Shown: piece by piece, positions 1-8,707 of the stretch
How positions within the stretch are numbered: the stretch's first letter is position 1
Layout: every line of letters begins with the position of its first letter
Assembly (NCBI GenBank): GCA_001556025.1
Contig: LSIB01000176.1
Span: 42,037-106,036 of the forward strand
Source of the DNA: Rhizobiales bacterium CCH3-A5
Lineage (GTDB): Bacteria > Pseudomonadota > Alphaproteobacteria > Rhizobiales > Beijerinckiaceae
Direction of reading: 5' to 3'
Length of the DNA stretch: 64,000 bases
Notes under the pieces: model-generated
What the model was told of the DNA's origin: nothing
Seen by the model: only the letters and a program-made list of their open reading frames with translations
Database searches by the model: none
Translations under genes and position numbers: made by a program

Positions 1-611
1 TCGGCAGCAAGGACCGGCACGTCACGACGCTGCTCGTGACCTTCGGCCTCGGGCTCATCGTCGAGGACGTGCTGAAGATCATCTTCGGCGCCAACACGCA
101 GCGTCCGCCGACGCCGATCCCGGGCGCAAGCGAGATCTTCGGCATCATCCTGCCAAACTACCGGCTCTTTCTGATCCTCGTCGGCGCGGCGATCGTGCTG
201 GGGGTCGCCTATGTCGTCTACCGGACGCGGCTGGGCGCGATGGTCCGGGCGGCGGCCTTCGACCGCAACATGGCGGCGTCGCTCGGCGTGCCGGTGTCGC
301 TGGTCTATGCCGGCACCTTCGCCTTCGGCGTCGGGCTCGCCGGTCTCGCCGGCGTGCTGCTCGCGCCGATCTATTCGGTGTTCCCGACCATGGGGCGCGA
401 CTTCATCCTGCTCGCCTTCACGGTCGTCATCGTCGGCGGCATGGGCTCGATCTGGGGCGCGGTCGTCGCGGGGCTCCTGCTGACGCAGGTGCAGGCGCTG
501 GCGAGCCTCGTGATCTCGCCGGTCTGGACCGACCCGATCGTGTTCGGGACCATGGTCGCCTTTCTGGTTTTCCGCCCGCAGGGCCTGTTTGGGAGGCTCG
601 GCCATGCATGA
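1..611 (+). CDS. livH: Branched-chain amino acid-type ABC transporter permease LivH (5' end outside window)
   Basis: The gene is open from the left edge of the window (reading frame begins at base 3) and ends at TGA 609-611, so the N-terminus is missing. The visible part is a hydrophobic multi-spanning LivH-type permease: it has the cytoplasmic loop RTRLGAMVRAAAFDRNMAASLGV typical of this family (split here by position, about residues 67-90 of the visible protein) and the C-terminal GGMGSIWGAVVAGLLL and RPQGLFG signatures. It forms the inner-membrane channel with LivM. Its stop overlaps the livM start by 8 bases, indicating translational coupling. The transported substrate cannot be told from sequence; members of this family carry amino acids, amides, urea or aromatic acids. 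Confidence 0.93.
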   Translation, partial: GSKDRHVTTLLVTFGLGLIVEDVLKIIFGANTQRPPTPIPGASEIFGIILPNYRLFLILVGAAIVLGVAYVVYRTRLGAMVRAAAFDRNMAASLGVPVSLVYAGTFAFGVGLAGLAGVLLAPIYSVFPTMGRDFILLAFTVVIVGGMGSIWGAVVAGLLLTQVQALASLVISPVWTDPIVFGTMVAFLVFRPQGLFGRLGHA

Positions 612-1649
612 CCGGCTGACGCAATCCATGCGGGCGAGCCATCTGCTCGCGCTGCTCTTCGTCCTCGCCTCGCTGGGGCTTGCCGCGATCGGCGCCGCCA
701 CCGGCGACACCTTCTATCTGCGGCTCGGCACCGAGGCGCTGATCTTCGCCGGGCTCGCGCTCTCTGTCGATCTGCTCCTGGGATATTCCGGTGCGCTCTC
801 GCTCGGACAGGCGCTGTATTTCGGCATCGGCGCCTATGTCTCGGCGCTGACGCTGATGAAGGTCCCTTCTTTCTGGCTCGCCATGGCCGCGGCCTTCGCC
901 GCCACGCTGATCGCAGCCATCATCGGCGGGCTGATCGCCAACCGGGTCCGCGGCGTCTATTTCGCGCTGATCACCTTCGGCCTCGCGCAGGTCTTTGCCA
1001 AGGTCGTCTATAACACCCGTGAACTGGGCGCCTCGGACGGCATGATCGGCATCCCGGTGATCGAGATCGGCCTCGGCCCGGTCTCGGTCTCGGCCGGCAG
1101 TCCCGTCGGCTTCTTTCTCGTCGTGCTCGCCATCATCGTGGGGCTCTACGCGCTGACCGCCTATCTGCTCGACACCCCGTTCGGCCGCGTGCTGACGGCG
1201 CTCAAGGCCAATGAGAGGCGCGTGCCCTTCCTCGGCTATTCGGTCTGGCGCGCGCGCATGGCCGCCTATGTGCTGGCCGGGCTGATCGCGGGGCTGTCGG
1301 GTGCGCTCTATCCGATGCTGCGCGGCTTCGTCTCGCCGGAGCTGATGTTCTTCGCGACATCGGGCAACGCCGTGATCTCGGTCATCCTCGGCGGCGTCGG
1401 CACGCTGATCGGCGCGATCTACGGCTCGGTGCTGCTGGTGATCCTGAAATCGATCATCGGGAGCTGGACGGAGCACCACCTCATCGTGATCGGCGCGCTC
1501 TTCATGGTCTGCGTGATGTTCCTGCCAAAGGGTCTGATCGGCTTCGTCAGGCCGCGCATCGAGGCGCTGCTGATGCGCCATAAGCAGGCCGGGCCGGCCC
1601 TCGCCGAATCCGCGACCCTTACGCCCGCCCTCAAACCGGGAAGCGCATC

Positions 1650-1653
<4 letters not shown>
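604..1653 (+). CDS. livM: Branched-chain amino acid-type ABC transporter permease LivM
   Basis: A 349-residue LivM-type inner-membrane permease. I chose ATG 604 over an in-frame start at 589 because 604 gives the usual ATGA-style overlap with livH. About eight to ten hydrophobic segments are visible, with the family motif GYSGALSLGQALYFGIGAY near residues 59-77 and an EAA-like cytoplasmic loop around LTALKANERRVPFLGY. The C-terminal tail is hydrophilic and ends in a Pro/Ala-rich stretch. It pairs with LivH to form the translocation pore. The stop overlaps the livG start, so livH-livM-livG-livF are read as one operon. Confidence 0.95.
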
Positions 1654-2393
<740 letters not shown>

Positions 2394-2394
2394 C

Positions 2395-3102
2395 ATGCTC
2401 CAGATCAGCGCACTGCACAGCCATTACGGCCTGAGCCACGTCATCCAGGGCATCGACATCGAGGCTGCGCCCGGCGAGGTCATCGGCATCTTCGGCCGCA
2501 ACGGCGTCGGCAAGACGACGCTGCTGAAGACGATCGCGGGCTGGGTCAAGCCGAGCCAGGGCGCGATTCGGCTCGGCGGTGCGGCGCTCGATGGCCTGAC
2601 GCCCGACCGCATCTGCCATGCCGGGGTCGGCTTCGTGCCAGAAGACCGGCGCATCTTTCCTGGGCTCACCGTCGAGGAGAACCTCTCGCTCGGGCTGTTG
2701 CAGGTGAAGGGCCGCTCCTCCCGCGACGAGAAGCGTGCGGTCGAGGGGATCTATGACCGCTTTCACAGGCTGGGCGAACGCCGGCACCAGCTCGGCACCA
2801 CCCTGTCTGGCGGCGAGCAGCAGATGCTCGCCATGGCCCGCGTCATGGTCGGCAAGCCACGCCTGGTCCTGATCGACGAGCCTAGCGAAGGCCTCGCGCC
2901 GATGATCGTCGCGGAAATCTTCGCGATCGTGCGGGAGCTGCGCGAGCAGGGCGCGATTATTCTGCTCGTCGAACAGAACATCCATGAGGCGCTCTCGGTC
3001 GCCGATCGGTTTCACGTCGTCGAGCGCGGCCAGATCGTCTTCAGCGGCGAAGCCGAGAACGCGGGCGATCGGGAACGCCTGCTGAAGCTGATCGCCGTCT
3101 GA
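2395..3102 (+). CDS. livF: Branched-chain amino acid-type ABC transporter ATPase LivF
   Basis: A 235-residue ATPase of the LivF type. Walker A GRNGVGKT (about residues 34-41), signature LSGGEQQMLAMARVM (about 138-152), Walker B LVLIDEPSEGLAP and the LivF hallmark LLVEQN after it are all present. It is the second ATPase of the importer. The start lies directly after the livG stop (TGA then ATG at 2395), consistent with a single operon transcript. The hydrolase gene follows after only five bases. Confidence 0.95.
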   Translation: MLQISALHSHYGLSHVIQGIDIEAAPGEVIGIFGRNGVGKTTLLKTIAGWVKPSQGAIRLGGAALDGLTPDRICHAGVGFVPEDRRIFPGLTVEENLSLGLLQVKGRSSRDEKRAVEGIYDRFHRLGERRHQLGTTLSGGEQQMLAMARVMVGKPRLVLIDEPSEGLAPMIVAEIFAIVRELREQGAIILLVEQNIHEALSVADRFHVVERGQIVFSGEAENAGDRERLLKLIAV

Positions 3103-3107
3103 ACCCG

Positions 3108-3908
3108 ATGCCGCGGCGCTTCATTCTGGGTGGCTGGCTCCACTATCGGGTGTTCGGCCAAGTTGGGACCGGAGCGCCGCCGATCATTCTGCTGCATCAC
3201 GGCTTCGGTCATGCCGATGGCTGGGAGCGCTTTCCGCAGGCGCTGCGGCAGGCGACGGGACGCACCGTGCTGGCCTATTCTCGCGCTGGCTGCGGCCGCT
3301 CGGAGCCCGGTCAGGCGGCGAGGGGCGTCGATTATCTGGAGCGCGAGGCCTACGATACGCTGCCGGCGCTGATGGCTTCGCTGGGGCTCGAACGGGCCTG
3401 CCTCTACGGACACAGCGACGGGGCGACGATTGCCCTGATCGCAGCCGCGCGCCGGCCCGATCTGGTCGAGGCCGTCATTGCCGAAGCGCCGCATGTCTTC
3501 GCCGAGCCCAGGACCCTGGAGGGCGTGCGCGCCGCCACGCAGCGCTTCGAGACCGACCCCGCCTTTCGCCGCAAGCTCGCCCGCGGCCATAACGATCCGT
3601 GTGGAGCGTTCCGGTCATGGAGCGACGTCTGGCTCTCGCCCGCCTTCGCGCACTGGTCGATCGCGTCGCTGTTGCCGGCGATCCGCGCGTCACTCCTGCT
3701 GCTGCAGGGCGATTCCGATCCGTTCGGCAGCGCTCGTCACGTCAAGCTGGCGCATGATGCCGCGGCAGGCTCCGTAACGACGCGTCTTCTGCCTGGCTGC
3801 GGGCATGCGCCTCACCGGGCGGAGCCCCGCATTCCAGGCTGGGTCTCAACCTTGCTGCGACGGCGGCCAGGCCGGACGGGCAAACTCTGGTCCGATGCAG
3901 CGTTCTGA
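3108..3908 (+). CDS. Alpha/beta-hydrolase fold protein
   Basis: A 266-residue protein with the alpha/beta hydrolase pattern: oxyanion-hole region LLHHGFGHADGW near residues 28-39, nucleophile elbow GHSDG with Ser103, candidate acid in LLQGDSDPFG and candidate histidine in PGCGHAPH. It begins five bases after livF, so it is probably co-transcribed and may process the imported substrate or a related ester or amide. The last ~30 residues after HAPHR do not resemble the usual family ending and are basic; the gene lies next to IS debris, so its 3' end may have been altered. Substrate unknown. Confidence 0.8.
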   Translation: MPRRFILGGWLHYRVFGQVGTGAPPIILLHHGFGHADGWERFPQALRQATGRTVLAYSRAGCGRSEPGQAARGVDYLEREAYDTLPALMASLGLERACLYGHSDGATIALIAAARRPDLVEAVIAEAPHVFAEPRTLEGVRAATQRFETDPAFRRKLARGHNDPCGAFRSWSDVWLSPAFAHWSIASLLPAIRASLLLLQGDSDPFGSARHVKLAHDAAAGSVTTRLLPGCGHAPHRAEPRIPGWVSTLLRRRPGRTGKLWSDAAF

Positions 3909-4025
3909 GCAGGTCGTACCCGGCCGAGACAGCAGCTGAACATCATCAAGGGGCTCGGCTGGAACGCGGGAGGACTGATCTGGCTCAAGGCACGCGTCGG
4001 AACCTGGTTGCTTCTTGGGAATGTT

Positions 4026-4214
4026 TGACCTGGCCTGCTGCCGGTTTCGTGGACACCGAGATTGGGTGTTTCATGAAGCCGGAGCTGGCGTATGCAACGG
4101 CAGAGGTTTGGGCGTGAATTCAAGATCGAGGCGGTTCGGCTGATCAAGGACCGTGGGGTCAGCGTGGCGCAGGCACCCCCTTGGGCCTCACTCTCGGCCA
4201 GAGTAAGCAGGTAG
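4026..4214 (+). mobile_element. IS3-family insertion sequence remnant (left end plus truncated orfA)
   Basis: From 4092 the sequence encodes MQRQRFGREFKIEAVRLI and continues KDRGVSVAQA, the N-terminal helix-turn-helix start of IS3-family OrfA transposases. After about 28 codons the similarity ends abruptly (around 4175) and the frame runs into unrelated codons to a stop at 4212-4214. Bases from about 4026 (TGACCTGGCC...) look like the outer end of such an element. No orfB or right end is seen, so this is a dead fragment. It lies in the 454-base gap between the hydrolase and the TetR gene; nothing else coding is supported in that gap. Confidence 0.75.
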
Positions 4215-4362
4215 GCGACTAGCGCCAGCGCGAACCGGCCTGGAATGAGCTTGAACTCCGACATATCCCGTTTGCGCTATGCCGGGAACGCGAAGCAGCG
4301 TTCTTGCGGCGCTTCGCAGGCGGCATCGCGACCGTCAGCCTCCGCCACGCCCCTGCATTCGT

Positions 4363-4995
4363 TCAAGAGGTTTCACGCGCGCAACTCCAGGCCCTGACGA
4401 ACGCCTCCACGTGCTCGGCCAGGAAGGCGTCGAGCTCCATGGGCCGCCGCTCCGCTCCGCCGAGTTCTCCCTGGTGCAGGAAGGCGAGGAGCACCGGTGC
4501 GATCAAAGCGATCGCCGGCCCGCGCGGATCGACTTTCCGCATTTCGCCCGCAGCCATGTGAGCGGCGAGCCGCGCCTCCGCCGCGACGATCGTCGGCTCG
4601 AGGGCATTGTCGAGGAAGGCCGGCCCAAGGCCCGGATGACGCAGACCCTCGATCAGGCCGGTGGCGAACATCGCCCCCAGCCCGCCATAGCGGAAGCCGT
4701 CGGCCATGTGGCGCAGCGCGTCGGCGATCGACTGCGCGAAGGGGCCGCTCGGCTGCGCCATCGTCGCCAGCGGCTCCGCCCCGCGTTGAAAATCATCCTC
4801 CATGATCGCCCGCACGACATCCTCGCGCCGTCCGAAGTAATGCGTCAGCGTCGAAAGGCTGACCTCAGCGGCGGCAGCCAGTTCACGCCATGACGCAAGC
4901 CCCGCCTCCCGATCGCCGAGACGAGCGCGCAAACGCTCGATCAGCGCCGCGCGACGCTCCGCATGGGCCAGGTTCCGCGTCCCGCGCTTTCTCAT
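4363..4995 (-). CDS. TetR/AcrR-family transcriptional regulator
   Basis: A 210-residue regulator with an N-terminal TetR-type DNA-binding domain: the recognition helix region WRELAAAAEVSLSTLTHYFGRREDVVRAIME is at about residues 36-66 (shown as key residues; YFGRRED is the diagnostic end of the HTH). The C-terminal half is a helical ligand-binding domain with no close family signature that I recognise. It is transcribed divergently from the TspO-like gene, sharing a 66-base promoter region with an inverted repeat, so repression of itself and of that gene is the likely role. Ligand unknown. Confidence 0.85.
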   Translation of the reverse strand: MRKRGTRNLAHAERRAALIERLRARLGDREAGLASWRELAAAAEVSLSTLTHYFGRREDVVRAIMEDDFQRGAEPLATMAQPSGPFAQSIADALRHMADGFRYGGLGAMFATGLIEGLRHPGLGPAFLDNALEPTIVAAEARLAAHMAAGEMRKVDPRGPAIALIAPVLLAFLHQGELGGAERRPMELDAFLAEHVEAFVRAWSCARETS

Positions 4996-4998
4996 TGT

Positions 4999-5045
4999 GG
5001 ATCAATTGAACCAATCGAAAGGAAATGCATTATAGCATATGATCC
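4999..5045. promoter_or_regulatory. Divergent promoter with inverted repeat, likely TetR operator
   Basis: The AT-rich 66-base gap between the divergent TetR and TspO-like genes holds GGATCAATTG (4999-5008) and CATATGATCC (5036-5045), which form an inverted repeat matching at 8 of 10 positions. Between them are a possible TTGAAC -35 (5006-5011) with a TTATAG/TATAGC -10 on the plus strand, and TATAAT on the minus strand (5034-5029). Binding by the adjacent TetR protein is inferred from position only. Confidence 0.5.
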
Positions 5046-5061
5046 AATCCAAGGAGGCATC

Positions 5062-5802
5062 ATGCTCGATCCCTATCTCTCGCTCGATGGCGCGCGCGCC
5101 ATCCTCGTTCTGCTGCTGGCGATCGCTCAGCCGCTCATGGGTTATTGGCCGCAATTGCGGCGATGGCCGCACACGACGCCGTCGCGATCGGCGCGGCTGC
5201 GAACCCCCGTGGTCCCGATCGAATGGGCTTTCGCCATCTGGGGCGTCATCTTCACGGGTTGCCTCGGCTTTGCAATCTGGCAGCTCATGCCGGCCAATCT
5301 CGGCGATCCGCTTCTGCGTGAGGTCGGCTGGCTGGCGATCGCCGTGTTCGCGCTGACCGTCGCCTGGGAGTATTATGTTCCCAAGCACCATTTCGGCTGG
5401 CCCAGCGTCGGGCTGATCGTCGCGACGCTGGCTTTCCTGCTCCTGATCATGGTCCGACTCGAAGCCGCCGAACCGTATGATGCGAAGACATTTTGGCTAG
5501 CCGCCGCGCCGTTCCAGCTCTTCGCGGGCTGGATCTCGGCGGCGGTGTTCGTGAACGTGTCGTCCACGCTCAAACGCGGTGGCAGCGAGCAGGGAACGGC
5601 CGGCAGCATCGCGTTCATTGCGGCAGCGACAGCCCTCGGCGCGACCGTGGCCTTCGCCAGCGGAGCGGTCATCTACAGTGCGGCGATCGGATGGGCGCTG
5701 TTCGGCATCGTCGTCGCAAACATCGTCCGCGAGCCGAACCAGGCCGTCGCGCTCTGCGCGGGAGCGGCGATCCCGCTCGTGATCGCGGTCGCGCTGGTCT
5801 GA
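5062..5802 (+). CDS. TspO/MBR-like (tryptophan-rich sensory type) integral membrane protein
   Basis: A 246-residue, strongly hydrophobic protein with about seven membrane segments. ATG 5062 is chosen because AAGGAGG lies at 5051-5057. Motifs resemble the TspO-like membrane family: PIEWAFAIWGVIFTG near residues 51-65, a WEYYVPKH turn, and APFQLFAGWISAAVFVNVSS around 148-167, the last being the most diagnostic. Such proteins are thought to bind tetrapyrroles or similar ligands, but members this long are poorly studied. The divergent TetR gene probably controls it. Family assignment is by motif impression and not certain. Confidence 0.65.
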   Translation: MLDPYLSLDGARAILVLLLAIAQPLMGYWPQLRRWPHTTPSRSARLRTPVVPIEWAFAIWGVIFTGCLGFAIWQLMPANLGDPLLREVGWLAIAVFALTVAWEYYVPKHHFGWPSVGLIVATLAFLLLIMVRLEAAEPYDAKTFWLAAAPFQLFAGWISAAVFVNVSSTLKRGGSEQGTAGSIAFIAAATALGATVAFASGAVIYSAAIGWALFGIVVANIVREPNQAVALCAGAAIPLVIAVALV

Positions 5803-6203
5803 CGGGTCAAGTCCGACTTGATGATCGGCCGGGCGATCAGTCGTCTTGCCCGGCCGGGTCGCGGCGGGTGAGGCGGTGCGGATACATCAACTCGTGAGAA
5901 TCGCTCCGCGAGGCGCCTGCTGGCGGAGCCTTCACGGTCGTATCCCGTAACGAGGTGGAGCAGGCGCGAGGGCAGTTTCAAGTCCTCTCCTGAACACCAC
6001 TTTTCTTGAGGGGCTACCGACCTCAAGAACTTCATCCTTTTCAGAGCGTTGCGCGTATGCGACCATTTAACAATGGTATGCAACAATGCTCTACAGGCTC
6101 GTGATATCCGAGAACCTCACAAGCATGTTGTTGACCGCGCGGAACACCGCGTTCGCCCGGCGTCGCCACGTTCGGATAGTTTCAGCGGCGGAGGGACAAG
6201 CTG
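5803..6203. other. Non-coding gap with several inverted repeats
   Basis: No convincing gene is seen in these 401 bases. They contain a perfect 9-base inverted repeat GCGCCTGCT (5913-5921) / AGCAGGCGC (5959-5967), a perfect 7-base repeat CTTGAGG (6005-6011) / CCTCAAG (6021-6027), and a perfect 6-base repeat ACCATT-TAAC-AATGGT (6062-6077). The first two could be RNA hairpins or a terminator for the upstream gene, although no T-run follows. The third is close to the start of the polyol operon and may be an operator. A purine-rich ribosome site GGAGGGACAAG precedes ATG 6204. Confidence 0.55.
6062..6077. promoter_or_regulatory. Palindrome upstream of the polyol operon, candidate operator
   Basis: ACCATTTAACAATGGT is an inverted repeat with perfect 6-base arms and a 4-base centre, about 130 bases before the first gene of the operon. 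Two bases later TGCAACA (6079-6085) repeats the half-site of the 17-base palindrome found at 8480-8496 in the same operon. The shared half-site suggests a common regulator, which is not identified; the role is inferred. Confidence 0.35.
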
Positions 6204-7271
6204 ATGCCGGCCACGATGAAGGGACCCGCCATCTTCCTGGCGCAGTTCGCGGGCGACGCCGCACCGTTCAACTCCTGGCCGGCGATCACGAAATGGGCCG
6301 GCGATCTCGGCTATCGCGGCGTGCAGGTCCCAAGCTGGGATGCAAGGCTGTTCGATCTCGCGAAGGCGGCCGACAGCAAGACCTATTGCGACGAGCTGAA
6401 GGGTGTCGCGGCCGAGAACGGCGTCGCCATCACCGAACTCTCGACCCATCTGCAGGGCCAGCTCGTGGCGGTGAACCCGGCCTATGATCTGGCCTTCGAC
6501 GCCTTCGCGCCCGCTTCGGTTCATGGCGATCCGAAGGCGCGGCAGGACTGGGCGGTCGCGCAGATGCTGCTGGCGGCGAAAGCCTCGCGCAATCTCGGGC
6601 TGTCCGCGCATGTCTCGTTCACGGGTGCGCTCGCCTGGCCCTTCGTCTACCCCTGGCCGCAGCGCCCGGCCGGCCTGATCGAGACCGCGTTCGCCGAACT
6701 CGCAACGCGCTGGCGGCCGATCCTCGATGCCTTCGACGAGTCCGGTTGCGATGTCTGCTACGAGATTCATCCCGGCGAAGACGTCTTCGACGGCGCGAGC
6801 TTCGAGATGTTCCTCGACGCGCTCGAGGGGCATCCGCGCTGCTGCATCAACTATGATCCGTCGCATTTTCTGCTTATGCAGCTCGACTATCTCGCCTTCA
6901 TCGACATCTACCACAGCCGCATCAAGGCGTTTCACGTCAAGGACGCCGAGTTCAATCCCGATGGACGCCAAGGCGTCTATTCCGGCTATCAGCCCTGGCT
7001 GAGCCGGGCCGGGCGCTTCCGTTCGCTCGGCGACGGCCAGGTCGATTTTTCAGGGGTCTTCTCGAAGCTTGCCGGCCACGGCTATGATTCCTGGGCGGTG
7101 CTGGAATGGGAATGCTGCCTGAAGCACCCGGAGGATGGCGCGCGCGAGGGGGCCCCCTTCATCGAAGGCCACATCATCCGCGTCACGGAGAAGGCGTTCG
7201 ATGATTTCGCCGGCGGCTCGGTCGACCAGGCGCGGATCGACCGGCTGCTGGGGCTGACGCGAGGAGGCTGA
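6204..7271 (+). CDS. Sugar phosphate isomerase/epimerase (xylose isomerase-like TIM barrel)
   Basis: A 355-residue TIM-barrel protein of the AP endonuclease 2/xylose isomerase-like family. Candidate metal ligands are visible in the expected order: Glu in CYEIHPGED, Asp/His in NYDPSHF, His in IKAFHVKDAEF, and Glu near the C-terminus in AVLEWECCLK. Relatives isomerise or epimerise keto sugars and sugar phosphates. The next gene starts four bases downstream, and both stand at the head of an importer and DhaK-type kinase operon, so the likely substrate is a short polyol-derived ketose or its phosphate (three to five carbons). Exact reaction unknown. Confidence 0.85.
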   Translation: MPATMKGPAIFLAQFAGDAAPFNSWPAITKWAGDLGYRGVQVPSWDARLFDLAKAADSKTYCDELKGVAAENGVAITELSTHLQGQLVAVNPAYDLAFDAFAPASVHGDPKARQDWAVAQMLLAAKASRNLGLSAHVSFTGALAWPFVYPWPQRPAGLIETAFAELATRWRPILDAFDESGCDVCYEIHPGEDVFDGASFEMFLDALEGHPRCCINYDPSHFLLMQLDYLAFIDIYHSRIKAFHVKDAEFNPDGRQGVYSGYQPWLSRAGRFRSLGDGQVDFSGVFSKLAGHGYDSWAVLEWECCLKHPEDGAREGAPFIEGHIIRVTEKAFDDFAGGSVDQARIDRLLGLTRGG

Positions 7272-7274
7272 GCG

Positions 7275-8450
7275 ATGGTCGAGGGTCGCAGGGACGGCGT
7301 CGGCGCGGGCCGCATCCGGCTCGGCATGGTCGGCGGCGGCGAAGGCGCTTTCATCGGCGCGGTCCACCGGATCGCGGCGCGGCTCGACGATCATTACACT
7401 CTGGTCGCTGGAGCGCTCGCTGCGACGCCGGAGAAGGCTCAGCGCTCCGGCGCGGCGCTGGGGCTCGATCCGGCCCGCATCTATGACGACTACAAGGCGA
7501 TGGCGCGACGCGAGGCGCGGCTGAAGGACGGCATCGAGGCCGTCGCGATCGTGACGCCCAACCACCTGCATGCAGCCGTCGCGGAACCCTTTCTAAAGGC
7601 CGGCATCCATGTGATCTGCGACAAGCCGCTGACGACGACGCTGAAGGACGCGCTGAGGCTGGAGCGCCTGGTGCGCGACACCGGGCTGATCTTCGCCGTG
7701 ACGCACAACTACACCGGCTACCCGATGGTGCGGCACGCCCGCGCGATGGTCGCCGCCGGCGAGATCGGCAAGGTCCGGATCGTCCAGGTCGAGTACGCGC
7801 AGGACTGGCTGACCTCACGTCTGGAGGAGACCGGCCAGAAGCAGGCCGACTGGCGTACCGACCCGGCCCGCGCCGGCGCGGGCGGCTGCATCGGCGATAT
7901 CGGGACCCATGCCTACAACCTCGCCGACTACATTACCGGCCTGAGCGTGACCGCGCTCTGCGCCGAGCTGACGCGCTTCGTGCCCGGCCGAGCGCTCGAC
8001 GACAATGTCGCGATCATGCTGCGCTATGAGAACGGCGCGCGTGGCCAACTCTGGGCGAGCCAGGTCGCGCCGGGCAACGAGAACGCCCTGCGCATCCGGA
8101 TCTATGGCGAGAAGGGCGGCCTCGACTGGTGCCAGGAGCAGCCCAACCAACTCCGCTGGTCGCCGTTCGGCGAGGCGACGCGGATGATCTCGCGAGCGAC
8201 CGGCGCCGCCAACGCCGCCGCGGCGCGGGTGACGCGCATCCCGGCCGGCCATCCCGAGGGCTATCTCGAAGGTTTTGCGACGGTTTACTCCGAGATCGCG
8301 GAAGCGATCCGCGCCGCCCGCAGCGGGGCAAAGCAGCCGGCGGAATGCCATTTCCCGACCGTGTCCGACGGGGTCAAGGGCGTCGCCTTCATCGAGGCGG
8401 CGGTGAAATCATCGAAAGCCGGCGGGCTCTGGACGGCTCTGCCGCGATAG
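7275..8450 (+). CDS. Gfo/Idh/MocA-family NAD(P)-dependent oxidoreductase
   Basis: A 391-residue dehydrogenase. The N-terminal Rossmann motif is GMVGGGEGAFIG at about residues 17-28, followed by VTPNHLHAAVAEPFLKAGIHVICDKPLTTTLKDA (positions about 94-128), in which the family EKP motif appears as DKP with the catalytic lysine retained. HNYTGYPMVRHAR and GGCIGDIGTHAYNLADYITG, with the usual GxxxDxxxH catalytic spacing, complete the pattern. It oxidises or reduces a hydroxyl of a polyol or sugar. It is tightly linked to the upstream isomerase (3-base gap). Most likely it performs the first oxidation of the imported polyol; this is inferred from context. Confidence 0.88.
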   Translation: MVEGRRDGVGAGRIRLGMVGGGEGAFIGAVHRIAARLDDHYTLVAGALAATPEKAQRSGAALGLDPARIYDDYKAMARREARLKDGIEAVAIVTPNHLHAAVAEPFLKAGIHVICDKPLTTTLKDALRLERLVRDTGLIFAVTHNYTGYPMVRHARAMVAAGEIGKVRIVQVEYAQDWLTSRLEETGQKQADWRTDPARAGAGGCIGDIGTHAYNLADYITGLSVTALCAELTRFVPGRALDDNVAIMLRYENGARGQLWASQVAPGNENALRIRIYGEKGGLDWCQEQPNQLRWSPFGEATRMISRATGAANAAAARVTRIPAGHPEGYLEGFATVYSEIAEAIRAARSGAKQPAECHFPTVSDGVKGVAFIEAAVKSSKAGGLWTALPR

Positions 8451-8479
8451 ACGCTAAACTTTGTGCGACGCGATATAAA

Positions 8480-8496
8480 CTGTTGCATTGCAACAG
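8480..8496. promoter_or_regulatory. Perfect 17-base palindrome, probable operator
   Basis: CTGTTGCATTGCAACAG has perfect 8-base arms around a central T. It lies in the 257-base gap before the binding-protein gene and 22 bases upstream of a TTGACA -35 candidate. Its size and symmetry fit a dimeric repressor such as a LacI or GntR member, but no such gene is next to it. The half-site TGCAACA also occurs at 6079-6085. Confidence 0.5.
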
Positions 8497-8517
8497 ATAG
8501 CGGCCGCGCGCCGGCGC

Positions 8518-8562
8518 TTGACATGTTAAGTCATAGCCTGTTCACTAAACAAATCGCTGAAC
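8518..8562 (+). promoter_or_regulatory. Candidate promoter and inverted repeat before the binding-protein gene
   Basis: TTGACA at 8518-8523 is a consensus -35. With a 17-18 base spacer the -10 would be TTCACT/TCACTA, which is weak. GTTCA (8540-8544) and TGAAC (8558-8562) form an inverted repeat overlapping or just downstream of that -10, a typical repressor position. The remaining gap to ATG 8708 holds no ORF with support; a ribosome site GAGGGA lies about ten bases before the start. Confidence 0.4.
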
Positions 8563-8707
8563 TTGAGCGTTCGTTTCAAGACAGCGCGAGGAGACGCCGG
8601 CGTTTGCCTTGATCACTGGCTTGACCGTGGCGAGAACCGCGGTCGCGCAGGTTCATCCGTCACCCCAATGACGGCTGGTGGCGGCATTCCGAGGGAGGGA
8701 CGAGACC

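Noticed and set aside
3780..3908. A possible frameshift at the 3' end of the alpha/beta hydrolase gene
   Set aside because: The tail is atypical, but no alternative frame restores a convincing family ending, so I kept the gene intact and only noted the oddity.
3812..4264. A 150-codon minus-strand frame beginning MSEFKLIPGRFALALVAYLL
   Set aside because: The start looks membrane-like, but the rest crosses the IS remnant and the end of the hydrolase gene and shows no family; treated as chance.
5930..6000. A tRNA-like 3' end (TTCAAGTCCTCTCC...CACCA) in the gap before the polyol operon
   Set aside because: No acceptor or anticodon stem pairs with it and the T-stem does not close, so there is no support for a tRNA or a tRNA-derived attachment site.
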